Origin: Mesorhizobium_B sp035998495
Lineage (GTDB): Bacteria > Pseudomonadota > Alphaproteobacteria > Rhizobiales > Rhizobiaceae
Length of the DNA: 64,000 bases
NCBI GenBank assembly: GCA_035998495.1
Contig: DASYHP010000087.1
Span: 1-64,000 of the forward strand
Direction of reading: 5' to 3'
The position numbers and the translations under genes are program-made. Below are positions 42,480-52,000 of this stretch, in pieces (the first letter of the stretch is position 1; each line of letters opens with the position of its first letter). A model generated the notes under the pieces. The model saw only the letters and a list, made by a program, of their open reading frames with translations. It searched no databases and was not told the origin of the DNA.

Positions 42480-43963
42480 TCGGGACCGCCGCTCGTTCCG
42501 AGGCGGCCGAGGGCCGCATCGACGCCATCGGCAAGCAGCGCATGGCACCGCCCGGCCACTCGCCCGGCGAAGCCCGCGTCATCGACCAACGCGCCGAACA
42601 CCCCGCGCTCACCAAGCATCGCGCGGGCGAACACGCGGACGTCCCCGCCGGAAGCTCGCGCCGCCGCAACGGTCGCCGGAAGCACGGGGTCGTTCGCTTC
42701 CCAAGTCGCCCCGAGCGCCGATTGCGAACGCGCGAGATAGCCGAGCCAGGCGGCCACCGCCGTTTCGAGCAGCGGCGAGGCGAGCCCCTTCGCCCCGCGA
42801 TCGCGGATCGGCTGCAAAATGCGCTGGTTGATCTTCTGCGAGGTGTCGGTCGCGATCTGATGATTGGTGTGCCGGATCGCGCTGTTGCCCAGTCGCCGGA
42901 TGGTTTGGGCGAGATAGGGCTCGACTTCCATCCCTCGCAGGTTCGGCAGCACGGCCGCCGTTTCCGCCAGGATCATGCGTTGGACGAAGCCAGCGAGCGT
43001 GGGATCGCGGATGTCATCATAGGTTGTGACGAGGCCCTTGAGCGCGCCCAGGCAGCTCAGCGCCGTCTGGCAGGCGTTGAGCACGCGCATCTTCACCTGC
43101 TCATAGGGCTCCACGTCGCGCACGAACGCCGCGCCCGCAAAGTCCCAGCGCGGGCGCGGCACGTTGAAATCGTCCTCGATCACCCATTGGCGGAACGGCT
43201 CGCCGACCACCGCGCCGCGGTCATCAAGCCCGAGCTCGGCCTGGACGCGGAAAAAATCCTCGGGCCTTGTCGCCGGCACGATGCGGTCCACCATGGTGGA
43301 GGGAAAGCGCACATTGTCCTCGATCCAGCGCGCCAGGTCCTTGTCCAGCCCCTCGGCGAAACCCAGCACGACGGATCGCAGGATGCGCCCGTTGGCGGGA
43401 ATGTTGTCGCAGCTCAGAAGCGTCACCGGCGCGCGGGACGCCATGCGAACGCGAAAAACCTTGGCGAGCAGGCCGGGCAGCGTCGAGCGCCCGTCGCGCC
43501 GGGCCAAGTCATCGAGCACGGCGGGTTGCGCCGCGTCCAAAAACCCCGTCGCCGGGACGTGGCAATAGCCCTTTTCCGTCACCGTCGCCGTGATCACGTC
43601 GATATTCGGGTCGGCCAGAGCCGCCACCGCGTCGCGCCGCCCAGGGCTCGCGTCAATCACGCGGCGGATCGCGCCGATCACCCGGAAGTCGGCCCGGTCG
43701 CCCTCCACGAGCATGCGCGTGAAAAGCCCGTCCTGGGCGTCGAGCTGGTCTGTGATGGAAGGAGGGCAGATGTTGACGCCGATCTCGGCGCGGTCGTCCA
43801 CGCCCGCCTCCAGAACGTCCTCCGTGTATTCCGCCTGATGGCAGCGGTGGAACGCGCCGACCCCGATATGGGCGAAGCCGATGCGGGTGGCCGCGCGATG
43901 GTAGGACGGGCGGCGCACCGCCGGCGGCAACTGCGCGAGAGCGGCCGGCGAAAGCCTCGTCAT
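42476..43963 (-). CDS. mannitol dehydrogenase / fructuronate reductase family protein
   Basis: The 495-residue long-chain polyol dehydrogenase has the N-terminal Rossmann motif FAHIGVGAFHRCHQ, VTLLSCDNIPANG, MVDRIVPAT, and the catalytic Lys helix YEQVKMRVLNACQTALSCLG. Members oxidise mannitol or reduce fructuronate/tagaturonate with NAD(H). It lies between the SDR and RpiR genes, with four-base overlaps on both sides. Confidence 0.92.
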   Translation of the reverse strand: MTRLSPAALAQLPPAVRRPSYHRAATRIGFAHIGVGAFHRCHQAEYTEDVLEAGVDDRAEIGVNICPPSITDQLDAQDGLFTRMLVEGDRADFRVIGAIRRVIDASPGRRDAVAALADPNIDVITATVTEKGYCHVPATGFLDAAQPAVLDDLARRDGRSTLPGLLAKVFRVRMASRAPVTLLSCDNIPANGRILRSVVLGFAEGLDKDLARWIEDNVRFPSTMVDRIVPATRPEDFFRVQAELGLDDRGAVVGEPFRQWVIEDDFNVPRPRWDFAGAAFVRDVEPYEQVKMRVLNACQTALSCLGALKGLVTTYDDIRDPTLAGFVQRMILAETAAVLPNLRGMEVEPYLAQTIRRLGNSAIRHTNHQIATDTSQKINQRILQPIRDRGAKGLASPLLETAVAAWLGYLARSQSALGATWEANDPVLPATVAAARASGGDVRVFARAMLGERGVFGALVDDAGFAGRVAGRCHALLADGVDAALGRLGTSGGPE

Positions 43964-44748
43964 GCCGCGTCCTTCGGCCCGTGGACATGCTGCTCCTGAT
44001 CGATCAGCGCGCCCGTCATGGGCTCGGAGGCCGGCGACAGGAGGAACAAGGCGAGCCGCGCCACGTCCTCGGCCGCGAGCAGCCGCCCCCAGGGCTGCGC
44101 GGCGGCCTGCGCGGGCAGCCATTCTTCGCCCTTACCCAGCACCTCCGCATGCATCCGCCGCTCGGCCGGCGTGTCGGCCCAGCCCATGTTGATGCCGTTG
44201 ATGCGGATGCGGTCGAAGCGATGGGCGTGGGCGGCGTTCTTGGTGAGCAGCGCGAGCGCCGCCTTGGTCGAGGCATAGACCGCGAGGTCGGTCGCCCCGC
44301 CATGGACGTTGATCGACAGGATGTTGACGATCGCGCCCTTTCGGCCCCGGCCGCGCATGTCGGCGATGGCCCGCTGCATGAGGAAGAAAGGCGCGCGGGC
44401 GTTCACGGCATAAAGCCTGTCCCACAGCGCCGGCGTGGCGTCGAGCGCCGAGCCGCGGTCGGTCAGGCCCGCTGCGTTGACGAGCGCATCAATGCGCCCG
44501 AATCGTTCCAGCGCGGCGTCGGCGATGCGGCCGGGCGCGTCACCGTCCGCCAGATCGTCCGCCACGAAATGCGCCTCAGCACCCAGCGCCGCCAATTCGG
44601 CTTTGGCCGCTTCGCCCTTGGCGCGGTCTCGGCCCGTGACCAGGATTTTCTCCGCCCCGTGCCGCGCCGCCTCAAGCGAGATGGCGCGCCCTACCCCGTC
44701 CGTGGAGCCGGTGACGACCAGAACCATTCCGGCCAGCGACAAATCCAC
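43960..44748 (-). CDS. short-chain dehydrogenase/reductase
   Basis: The 262-residue SDR has the cofactor motif VVTGSTDGVGRAIS, LVNAAGL (NNAG variant), and the catalytic Ser/Tyr/Lys set (ILSINVHGG, YASTK). It is the first gene of a three-gene leftward unit. The substrate is presumably a sugar or polyol. Confidence 0.92.
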   Translation of the reverse strand: MDLSLAGMVLVVTGSTDGVGRAISLEAARHGAEKILVTGRDRAKGEAAKAELAALGAEAHFVADDLADGDAPGRIADAALERFGRIDALVNAAGLTDRGSALDATPALWDRLYAVNARAPFFLMQRAIADMRGRGRKGAIVNILSINVHGGATDLAVYASTKAALALLTKNAAHAHRFDRIRINGINMGWADTPAERRMHAEVLGKGEEWLPAQAAAQPWGRLLAAEDVARLALFLLSPASEPMTGALIDQEQHVHGPKDAA

Positions 44749-44808
44749 GGCGACCCTTTCCGGGAAGGAGCGGCCGGCCGGCTGCGCGGCCGGGCACTCG
44801 GATTTCCA

Positions 44809-44828
44809 GTTTTCAGAAAATAGAAAAC
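44809..44828 (-). promoter_or_regulatory. candidate operator before the SDR gene
   Basis: GTTTTC and GAAAAC (6-bp arms, eight-base centre) sit 60-80 bp upstream of the SDR start in an AT-rich island inside GC-rich DNA. The TTTC/GAAA character resembles the palindrome at 35205-35218, as expected for one regulator such as the RpiR protein. Confidence 0.4.
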
Positions 44829-44841
44829 CTCTTCCGAACGG

Positions 44842-45648
44842 TCAATCGCCGGGCATCGCAGCCCTGGCCTCCAGATCGGCCGCCGCCGCGTCGGCCAGAA
44901 GCTCGGCTTCCCGGATTTCCGCGATGACCGTAGCCGGCCAACCCGGCGCGTAAGCCTCCGCTGCGCCGATGCGCCGAAAAGCCTCCCGCTTGCCCGCGCC
45001 CGTCAGGATCATCGCGGCGGCCTTGGCGCCGGCGATGGTCGCCACGCCCGCCGTGACGCCCCAGCGCGGCACCTCGTCCAAGCTCCGGAAGGCGGGAAAT
45101 GTGGCGAGGTTGTCCCGTCGCGTGTCTTCGGCGATCCGCATGACGCGTGTGCCCGCCTCCCGCGGCGTGCTGGCCGGGTTGAAGGCTACATGGCCGTCGG
45201 ACGCGCCCGAGGCCAGGATGAAGAAATCGACGCCGCCCGCCGCCCTGATCCTATCGTCGAAATTTTCCGGACTTGCTGGATCGGGGAACCAGGCGTTCTC
45301 CGCCGGCAGCCGCAGCTCCGGCGCCAGCACGGCGTTCCACGGAGCCCGCATCTCCCGCTCGCAAAAACCGCGGCAGGAGAAATGCGCTTCGTCCGGCGCG
45401 TAGGCCAAGCCCTCCGGCGTCTCCACGAGATATTCGTCCATCATCACCAGCACGAGATGGACGAGGCTTTGCGGCCGCGCTTGAAGCCGCCGCGCCATGG
45501 CGCGGTAGGTGGGCAAGGGCGAGCGGCCCGTCGGGCAGCCCAGAAGGAAGCGCCTGCCCCTGCGCTCCGCCTGTGCGATCTCGCGCAGAAGCCGTTCGGC
45601 GAGATGATCGCCCAAAGCCTCGGGATCGGGGAAAATGCGCGTTCTCAC
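44842..45648 (-). CDS. NagB-like glucosamine-6-phosphate deaminase/isomerase family protein
   Basis: The 268-residue protein belongs to the NagB/RpiA/6PGL fold: LLGCPTGRSPLPTY, MMDEYL, ILASGASDGHVAFNPAS, and GVATIAGAKAAAMILTG. In NagB the Asp of the MDEY motif and the His of GxGxDGHIAFN are catalytic; both are kept here. The family includes deaminases and lactonases. It overlaps the ROK stop, so a sugar-phosphate product of the kinase is the likely substrate. Confidence 0.82.
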   Translation of the reverse strand: MRTRIFPDPEALGDHLAERLLREIAQAERRGRRFLLGCPTGRSPLPTYRAMARRLQARPQSLVHLVLVMMDEYLVETPEGLAYAPDEAHFSCRGFCEREMRAPWNAVLAPELRLPAENAWFPDPASPENFDDRIRAAGGVDFFILASGASDGHVAFNPASTPREAGTRVMRIAEDTRRDNLATFPAFRSLDEVPRWGVTAGVATIAGAKAAAMILTGAGKREAFRRIGAAEAYAPGWPATVIAEIREAELLADAAAADLEARAAMPGD

Positions 45649-46517
45649 AAGAACAACCCCGCCGCGCCGATCACGCCCTCATGCCCGTTGAAGCGGGCGG
45701 AAACGACCGGCACGCCTTCGGCGAAATGCGGCGAGGCGTTGCTCAAGAAACTTTCCCACGCGGGCTTAAGCAGCGGCTCGCCCACGGTGGCGGTCCCGCC
45801 GCCGATCACGATGCGGTCGGGCTGAAAGAGATGCGCCAGCGAGGCGAGCGCGAGCCCAAGATAGCGGCCGGCCTGCGCGAAGACCGCGAGCGCCGCCGGG
45901 TCGTGCTCACGCCCCCGCTCGATCAGCTCGCGCGCGGGCAGGTCCGATTCTTCCTCCAGCGTCGCCCGGCCGACCATCGCCTCCACGCAGCCCCGCGCTC
46001 CGCAAGGGCAGCGCCGGCCGCCCGGCGCGACGATGACGTGGCCGGGGTCGCCGATGCACTCGCCCGTGACGCGTAGGGGTTCGCCCTCCACCAGCACCGC
46101 CGCGCCCACGCCGGTGCCGACGGTCACGAACAGAAGCCGGCGCGCGCGCTGGCCTGCGCCGAAGCGCTGCTCGGCGAGCCCGCCGGCATTCGAGTCCACG
46201 TCGAGCCGGGCGGGGCGGCCTGTCGCCTCGGCCACCGCCGCCCGCAGGGGAAAGCCGGACAGGCCCGGCAGGTTGGCGTTGTAGCTCATCCGATCGCGCC
46301 CGGGATCGAGGAAGCCCGCCACCGACACGCCGACGCCCTCCACGGCCCCTTGCGCGAGCAGCGGTTCGAGCATCTCCCTGAGCGCGGCGAGAAGCCTCAC
46401 GGGGTCGCCGTCGTCGGGCGTCGGCGCAAAAGCCTGGGCGAGCAGCGCCCCGCTTTCGTTCACAAGGCCTGCCTTGACGCTTGTCCCGCCGATATCGACG
46501 CCGATCGCGCGCCTCAT
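45645..46517 (-). CDS. ROK family sugar kinase
   Basis: The 290-residue protein starts RRAIGVDIGGTSVKAG (phosphate-1 ATP motif). It has LDVDSNAGGLAEQ, VTVGTGVGAAV, and the ROK zinc motif CPCGARGCVEA. The start at 46517 overlaps the MocA stop. There is no HTH, so it is a kinase, not a repressor. The substrate is probably the sugar or amino sugar made by the upstream dehydrogenase. Confidence 0.9.
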   Translation of the reverse strand: MRRAIGVDIGGTSVKAGLVNESGALLAQAFAPTPDDGDPVRLLAALREMLEPLLAQGAVEGVGVSVAGFLDPGRDRMSYNANLPGLSGFPLRAAVAEATGRPARLDVDSNAGGLAEQRFGAGQRARRLLFVTVGTGVGAAVLVEGEPLRVTGECIGDPGHVIVAPGGRRCPCGARGCVEAMVGRATLEEESDLPARELIERGREHDPAALAVFAQAGRYLGLALASLAHLFQPDRIVIGGGTATVGEPLLKPAWESFLSNASPHFAEGVPVVSARFNGHEGVIGAAGLFL

Positions 46518-47635
46518 GCGCCAAGCGCCGCCCTTGCCAGCTCCGGGTTCTTCCAAAGATCGATGGGCTTCTCGAGGCCCATGGGCCGGAACGGCAGGTG
46601 GATTTTCTGGCCCAAACCCGCCGAGGCATAGGCCGCGTAAAGCACCTCCTGCACCACACGGCCCGTCTCGCCGTCGGCGACCGGCGTCTCCAGCCCCCGC
46701 ACGCAGCGCGCGAAATGGCGCATCTCCTGCGGAAAGCCGTAGTTCCAGTGCTCCTCGAACACGGGCCAGGTCCAGCCCTTGGTGGTGGTCGCCTTCTCCA
46801 CGGCATAGCCGAAGCCGACCTCGGAATAGGTGGGCAGCGCATTTCCCATCAGCATGTCGGCATATGTCTGGCCCTGGCTGCCGAAGATCTCGATGGAATC
46901 GTCCATGCCGCCGGGCTTGGCCCAACTGTTCTCCACCATGCCCACCGCGCCGCCCTCGAACTCCATGATGCAGAGGGCCTCGTCCTCGCCTTCCGTGCGG
47001 TCGCCATGCACCTGGGTGGAAAGCTGGGCATAGACGCTTTTGACCTTGGGCTTGCCCAGAAACCACCAGCAGAAGGCGATGCCGTGGCAGCCCAGGTCCA
47101 TGAGCGCCCCGCCACCCGACTGGTTCACATCCCAGAACCAGTCTGAATGCGGCCCGAAATGCTTCTCGCCCTGCTTGACGAGATGGATGCGACCGAAGGC
47201 GCCCTCGTCGGCCATCTGCTTGGCCTTGACGTATTTCGGCGCGAAGAAGAGCTCTTCCGCATACATCAGGAGAACGCCGGCGCGGCGGCAGGCTTCCAGC
47301 ATGGCGTCGGCCTCCTCCAGCGTGACGCAGAGCGGCTTTTCGCACACCACATGCTTGCCGGCCGCTGCTGCCGCGATCGTCATCTCGGCATGAAGCCGGT
47401 TGGGCGCCGTGATCGACACCATCTCGATCTCAGGGTCGCGCAGCATCTCGCGATAATCGGTGAAGTGTTTGGCGATCCCGTGCCGCGCGGCGAAGTTGCG
47501 CGCGTTGGTGCCGGTTGGCGAGGCCACCGCCACGAGCTCCATCGCGTCGGGCGACATCTTGGCGGAATGGGCGATGCAGTCGGCCTGGAAGCGCGACCCG
47601 ATGATGCCGACCTTGACCCTGCCCTCGCCTGCCAT
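46514..47635 (-). CDS. Gfo/Idh/MocA family oxidoreductase
   Basis: The 373-residue protein has VKVGIIGSRFQADCIAHSA, HVVCEKPLCVTLEEAD, and a C-terminal domain with GGGALMDLGCHGIAFCWW. CGGAGGAGGACGGA precedes the ATG at 47635. It is the first gene of a MocA > ROK > NagB-like unit. The first step of the pathway may be oxidation of a sugar carbon to a keto group. Confidence 0.9.
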   Translation of the reverse strand: MAGEGRVKVGIIGSRFQADCIAHSAKMSPDAMELVAVASPTGTNARNFAARHGIAKHFTDYREMLRDPEIEMVSITAPNRLHAEMTIAAAAAGKHVVCEKPLCVTLEEADAMLEACRRAGVLLMYAEELFFAPKYVKAKQMADEGAFGRIHLVKQGEKHFGPHSDWFWDVNQSGGGALMDLGCHGIAFCWWFLGKPKVKSVYAQLSTQVHGDRTEGEDEALCIMEFEGGAVGMVENSWAKPGGMDDSIEIFGSQGQTYADMLMGNALPTYSEVGFGYAVEKATTTKGWTWPVFEEHWNYGFPQEMRHFARCVRGLETPVADGETGRVVQEVLYAAYASAGLGQKIHLPFRPMGLEKPIDLWKNPELARAALGA

Positions 47636-47799
47636 TCCGTCCTCCTCCGTTCGCCAAACAGGCTGTTTGATGGAGTGCCACAGGTCGGCGCGCTCCGCCA
47701 AGGGGCGTCGAAACTGTCCCCCGCCGTGTGCCGCTCGCCCCTTGCTTCGCCACGCCTCGCGGCGCTATCCCGGAACGAAACAGGATCGCCGGCGAGAAT

Positions 47800-49083
47800 A
47801 TGCCCTTCCGCTTCGTCCATACGGCCGACATCCATCTGGACTCGCCGCTCCGCACGCTCGCTCTGCGCAACCCGGAGCTGGCCGAGCTGATCGCGTCGGC
47901 CACGCGCCAAGCCCTTTCCGCCATCGTCGATCTCTGCCTCAACGAGGCCGTGGACGCGCTCTTCATCTCGGGCGACCTCTACGATGGCGATCAGACCTCC
48001 ATGAAGACGGCCCGCTTCCTGGCAGGCGAGCTTCGTCGTCTCCATGAGGCCGGCATCCAGTGCTTCGTCGTGCGCGGCAATCACGACGCGCTGTCCAAGA
48101 TCACGCGCGAGCTCGTCCTGCCGCCCTCCGTCAAAGTGTTTGGCGGGCGGGCGGAAACCACCCTGATCCAGGCCGAAGGCGGCTTGGAGGTGGCAGTCCA
48201 CGGCGTCAGCTTCGCGAGCGCGCATGCGCCCGAAAGCCTGTTGCCGCGCTACAAGGCGCCGGTGGAGGGCGCGGCCAATTTGGGCCTGCTCCACACCAGC
48301 CTGTCGGGCGCCCAGGGCCACGACCCTTACGCGCCTTGCTCGCTCGCCGACCTCGCGGCGTCGGGCTTCGACTATTGGGCCTTGGGCCACGTCCATAAGC
48401 GCTCGGCCCCGCAGGGCGAGCGCACCGTCGTGATGCCTGGCATGCCGCAGGGCCGCGACATCAACGAGGCCGGCGCGAAATCCGCCACGCTGGTCACGGT
48501 GGGCGACGACCGCAGCGTGCGTGTCGAGGAACGCCTCACCTCTCTCGCCCAGTTCGAGCGCGTTGCCGTCAACCTGGAGGGCGCGACGGAGTGGGCAGAG
48601 GTCGCGGCCCGCATCACCTCGGCCCTGGAGCAGGCGCGTGAAACAACCCGCTCCGAGCACCTCGTCGCCCGCCTCAAGCTCGAAGGCAGGACGCCGCTCG
48701 CCTGGCGCATCCGCCGCGACGCCGACCTTCTGCGCGCGGAAGCCGACGAGCGGGCGTCGGCGGTCGGCAAGAGCTGGATTGACAAGCTGGAGATTGACGG
48801 CCTGTCCCCGCCCCCGCAAGCCGGCTCCTCGAAAGCGCCCGCCGAGGCCGACCCGCTCACAGAGCTGCGCCGCCTGGTCAGCGACGAGGTCGCGGCCTCG
48901 CCTGAACTTGCGAACGAAGCCCAAAGCATCGTGGAGGAGCTTCGCGGACAACTTCCCGCCGAATGTCGGCACATCCTCGGCCGCGACGAGGCGGAGTTCC
49001 AGGCGCTGCTCGCCGAACTCGTCGCCGAGGGCACGGAAGACGTGCTCGCCCGGCTCGACGGGCGCGCGCCCGAACGAGCGTGA
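47800..49083 (+). CDS. SbcD/YhaO-like DNA repair exonuclease
   Basis: The 427-residue protein has an N-terminal calcineurin-like phosphoesterase domain with FVHTADIHLDSPL, ISGDLYDG, VRGNHDA, LLHTSL and ALGHVHK. Metal ligands are complete. The C-terminal half is helical. It overlaps the large ATPase gene by one base, so they form a nuclease-ATPase pair like YhaO/YhaN or SbcD/SbcC. Confidence 0.88.
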   Translation: MPFRFVHTADIHLDSPLRTLALRNPELAELIASATRQALSAIVDLCLNEAVDALFISGDLYDGDQTSMKTARFLAGELRRLHEAGIQCFVVRGNHDALSKITRELVLPPSVKVFGGRAETTLIQAEGGLEVAVHGVSFASAHAPESLLPRYKAPVEGAANLGLLHTSLSGAQGHDPYAPCSLADLAASGFDYWALGHVHKRSAPQGERTVVMPGMPQGRDINEAGAKSATLVTVGDDRSVRVEERLTSLAQFERVAVNLEGATEWAEVAARITSALEQARETTRSEHLVARLKLEGRTPLAWRIRRDADLLRAEADERASAVGKSWIDKLEIDGLSPPPQAGSSKAPAEADPLTELRRLVSDEVAASPELANEAQSIVEELRGQLPAECRHILGRDEAEFQALLAELVAEGTEDVLARLDGRAPERA

Positions 49084-52000
49084 TGCGGCTCAGACGGCTC
49101 GACCTCACCCGCTACGGCCGCTTCACCGACTTCTCGCTCGATTTCGGGGAGCGGGAGGCCGGCCGGCCCGACCTGCATGTGGTCTACGGCCCCAACGAGG
49201 CCGGCAAGACCACCGCCTTTTCCGCCTTTCTCGACCTCCTCTTCGGCATCGAGGCGCGCTCGCGCTATAACTTCCTCCACCCCTACGACGCCATGCGGAT
49301 CGGCGCGGCGCTGGAATGGGACGGCGACACGCGCGAGCTCGTGCGCGTCAAGCGCAACAAGAACAGCCTGCTTGGCGCGGGCGGCCAGGCGATTGGCGAG
49401 GCGCTGATCGGCGCGGCTTTGGGCGGGCTCGGCCGCGACGCCTACCGCACCATGTTCTCGCTCGACGACGACACGCTGGAAAAGGGTGGCGACAGCATCC
49501 TGCAAAGCCAGGGCGACTTGGGCGAGATCCTGTTCTCCGCAAGCTCGGGCTTGGCCGATTTGAGCCGCACGCTGGACGCGCTGCAAAGCGAGGCCGACAA
49601 TTTCTACCGCTTCCGCGCCCGCTCGGGCGAGTTGATCGAGTTCAAGCAAAGGCTCGCCGAACTCAAGGCGGAACGGGATTCCATCGACACATTGGCCGGC
49701 GCCTACGCCCAGCTCGTGGCTGAGCGCGACGCAGCCAGGGCGCGCTACGACGAGCTTGCCGCCGAGCGCGCCGACGCCCGCTCCCGCGCGGAAGGTCTCC
49801 GCGCGCTTCTCAAGGCGCATCCGCTCTGGCTGCGGCTCCAGAACCTGCGGCGGGAACTGACGTCAGGCGAGGACATTCCCGCCGCCCCCGCGCACTGGCC
49901 GGACGAGCTGGCGATGCTTTCGCGCGAGGAGGTGGAGCTGCAAACGCGGCGCGAGGCGCTCACAGCGGCCATCGACCGGCTCGACGCCGAGATCGGCGCG
50001 CTCACCCCCGACCGGGCCGCGCTTGACCTCGGCGAGCGCTTCAAGCGACTGGGCGAGCTGGCGCACCGTTTCATCACTGCCGCGGATGACCTGCCCAGGC
50101 GCCGCTCGCTGCTGAAGGAGGTGGACGCGGCGATCGAGCGCATTCTCGCCGATCTCGCGCGCCCGACCGCCGACGACCCGCGCGAGCTGCTTCTGCCCGT
50201 GGCGCTCTCGGTGCGGCTGCGCGAGCTTGGTGAGCGCCGCGCGCTGGTCGCCCAGAAACGCGAGAGCCTGGAGCGGGAAGCCCAAACCGCCGCAGAAGAG
50301 CTCGCCGCGGCGCGCGAGAAGCTGGCGGGCCTCGGCGGGGCCGAGGCTGAGCCCACCGCACTCAAAGCCGCGCTCGACGCTTGGCGGCAAGGCGGTTTTT
50401 ACGCCGCCCGCCGCCTCGCCGAACGCGCGCTGGACTCGGCCCGGGCCACGCTTGACGAACGGCTTGCGCAGCTCGCGCCCTGGTCTGGCGCGGCGGAGGC
50501 GCTGCAAGCCATGGCCCTGCCCTCGCCCGCCCGGATGGAGAGCTGGCGCGCCGCGCTCAAGGCGGCCGAGGGTGGCCTTTCCCGAAGGCTGGAAGCCGTC
50601 GAGCGTCTGGAAAGCGAGGAAATCCGCCGGGAACGCGAGCTTCTTCGAGAACGCCTGGCCGTCGATGAGGGGGCGGCCGATGCCGCGCGGGCAGACCGCG
50701 AACGGCTCTGGCAGGAGCACCGGCAAAAGCTGGACGCGACCTCGGCCGAACGTTTCGCGGCGGCCCTGGCCGAACACGACCGGCAGAACGCGCTTCTCCT
50801 GGCCCATGCCGCCGAACTCGCGCAGTCGCGCGAGCTCCGACGAGCGCTGGTGGAGGCGCGCGAAGACCTCTCCCGCGCCCATGCCAAGGCGGAGGCGGCG
50901 CGGGAGGCGCTCCAAGCGCTTCACGCCGAGATCGACGCGGGTTTCGCGCAGGCGCTCGGCGTGTCCGCACCTGGATGGCATCTCGCGGACTGGGAGGCCT
51001 GGGCCAACCGCCGTCAGGCCGCGCTCGACGTCTGGCGCACCATGCGCGACGCCGAGCGCGAGGCGCGGGAGGCCGTGGCCACCGAGGAGCAGGCCAAGGC
51101 CCGGCTTGCCGAAACCCTGGCCGCGGCCGGCCGGCCGGCTGAAGGCCCCGCCGAGGCGCTAGCCGCGGCAGCCGAGGAGCTTTTGGCGCGAGAGGCGGAG
51201 ATCCGCGCCGCGCGTTCGGAAGTCGAACGCCGGGATCGCGAGGCGGCCGCCCGCGCAGCCCAGCTTGCGGCGGCCGTCCGCGAGGAAGAGGAATGGCGCG
51301 CCGAATGGGAGGCCGCGGGCCGCGAAAGCTGGATTGGCGCCGAGGCCACGCCGGCCCAGGCGCGCGCCGTGCTCGACGCGCTCGCCCGGCTCGCGCCCGA
51401 GATCGAGAAGCGCGCGAGCCTCGCCGACCGTATCGGCAAGATGGAGGCCGACCAGACAGCCTTCCGGCGCGAGGTGGAGATCGTCTCGCTGGCGCTGGGG
51501 ATCGGCGGCGAAGGCGACGCGATGGCGCGCTTCGAGGCCATCGGGGCGCGGGTCCGCGCTGCCGAGAACGCGGAAGAGGCGCGCCGCCGCAAGGAGAAGG
51601 AGCGCCGGAGCGCCGCCGATGATCTCGTGACGCTCGAGGAGCGGATCGCGCTCCACACCAGGCGCGCGGCCGAGATGACGCGCTTCTTCGGCGTGGGCTC
51701 GCTCGGCGAGGTGGCGGAAAAGCTGCGGCAGGCCGAAGCGCGCGAGCGCCTCAAGACGGAGGCTTCGACGCTCGCCCGCGACATCACGGCCGCGCTCGGG
51801 AAAGCCGATCTCTGCGAATGCGAGGCCCTCCTGAACGACGCCGATGCTGAGGCGCTGGGGCGCGAGCTGGGGGAGCTGGAGGCCCGGGCGGAAAGCGAGG
51901 AGGCGCGCGCCCGCGAGTTATGGACCCAGTACTCCAAAGCGTCCGACCGGGTGGAGGCCGTGGGCGGCGACGACGCCGTGGCGCGCATCGAGGAGAAGCG

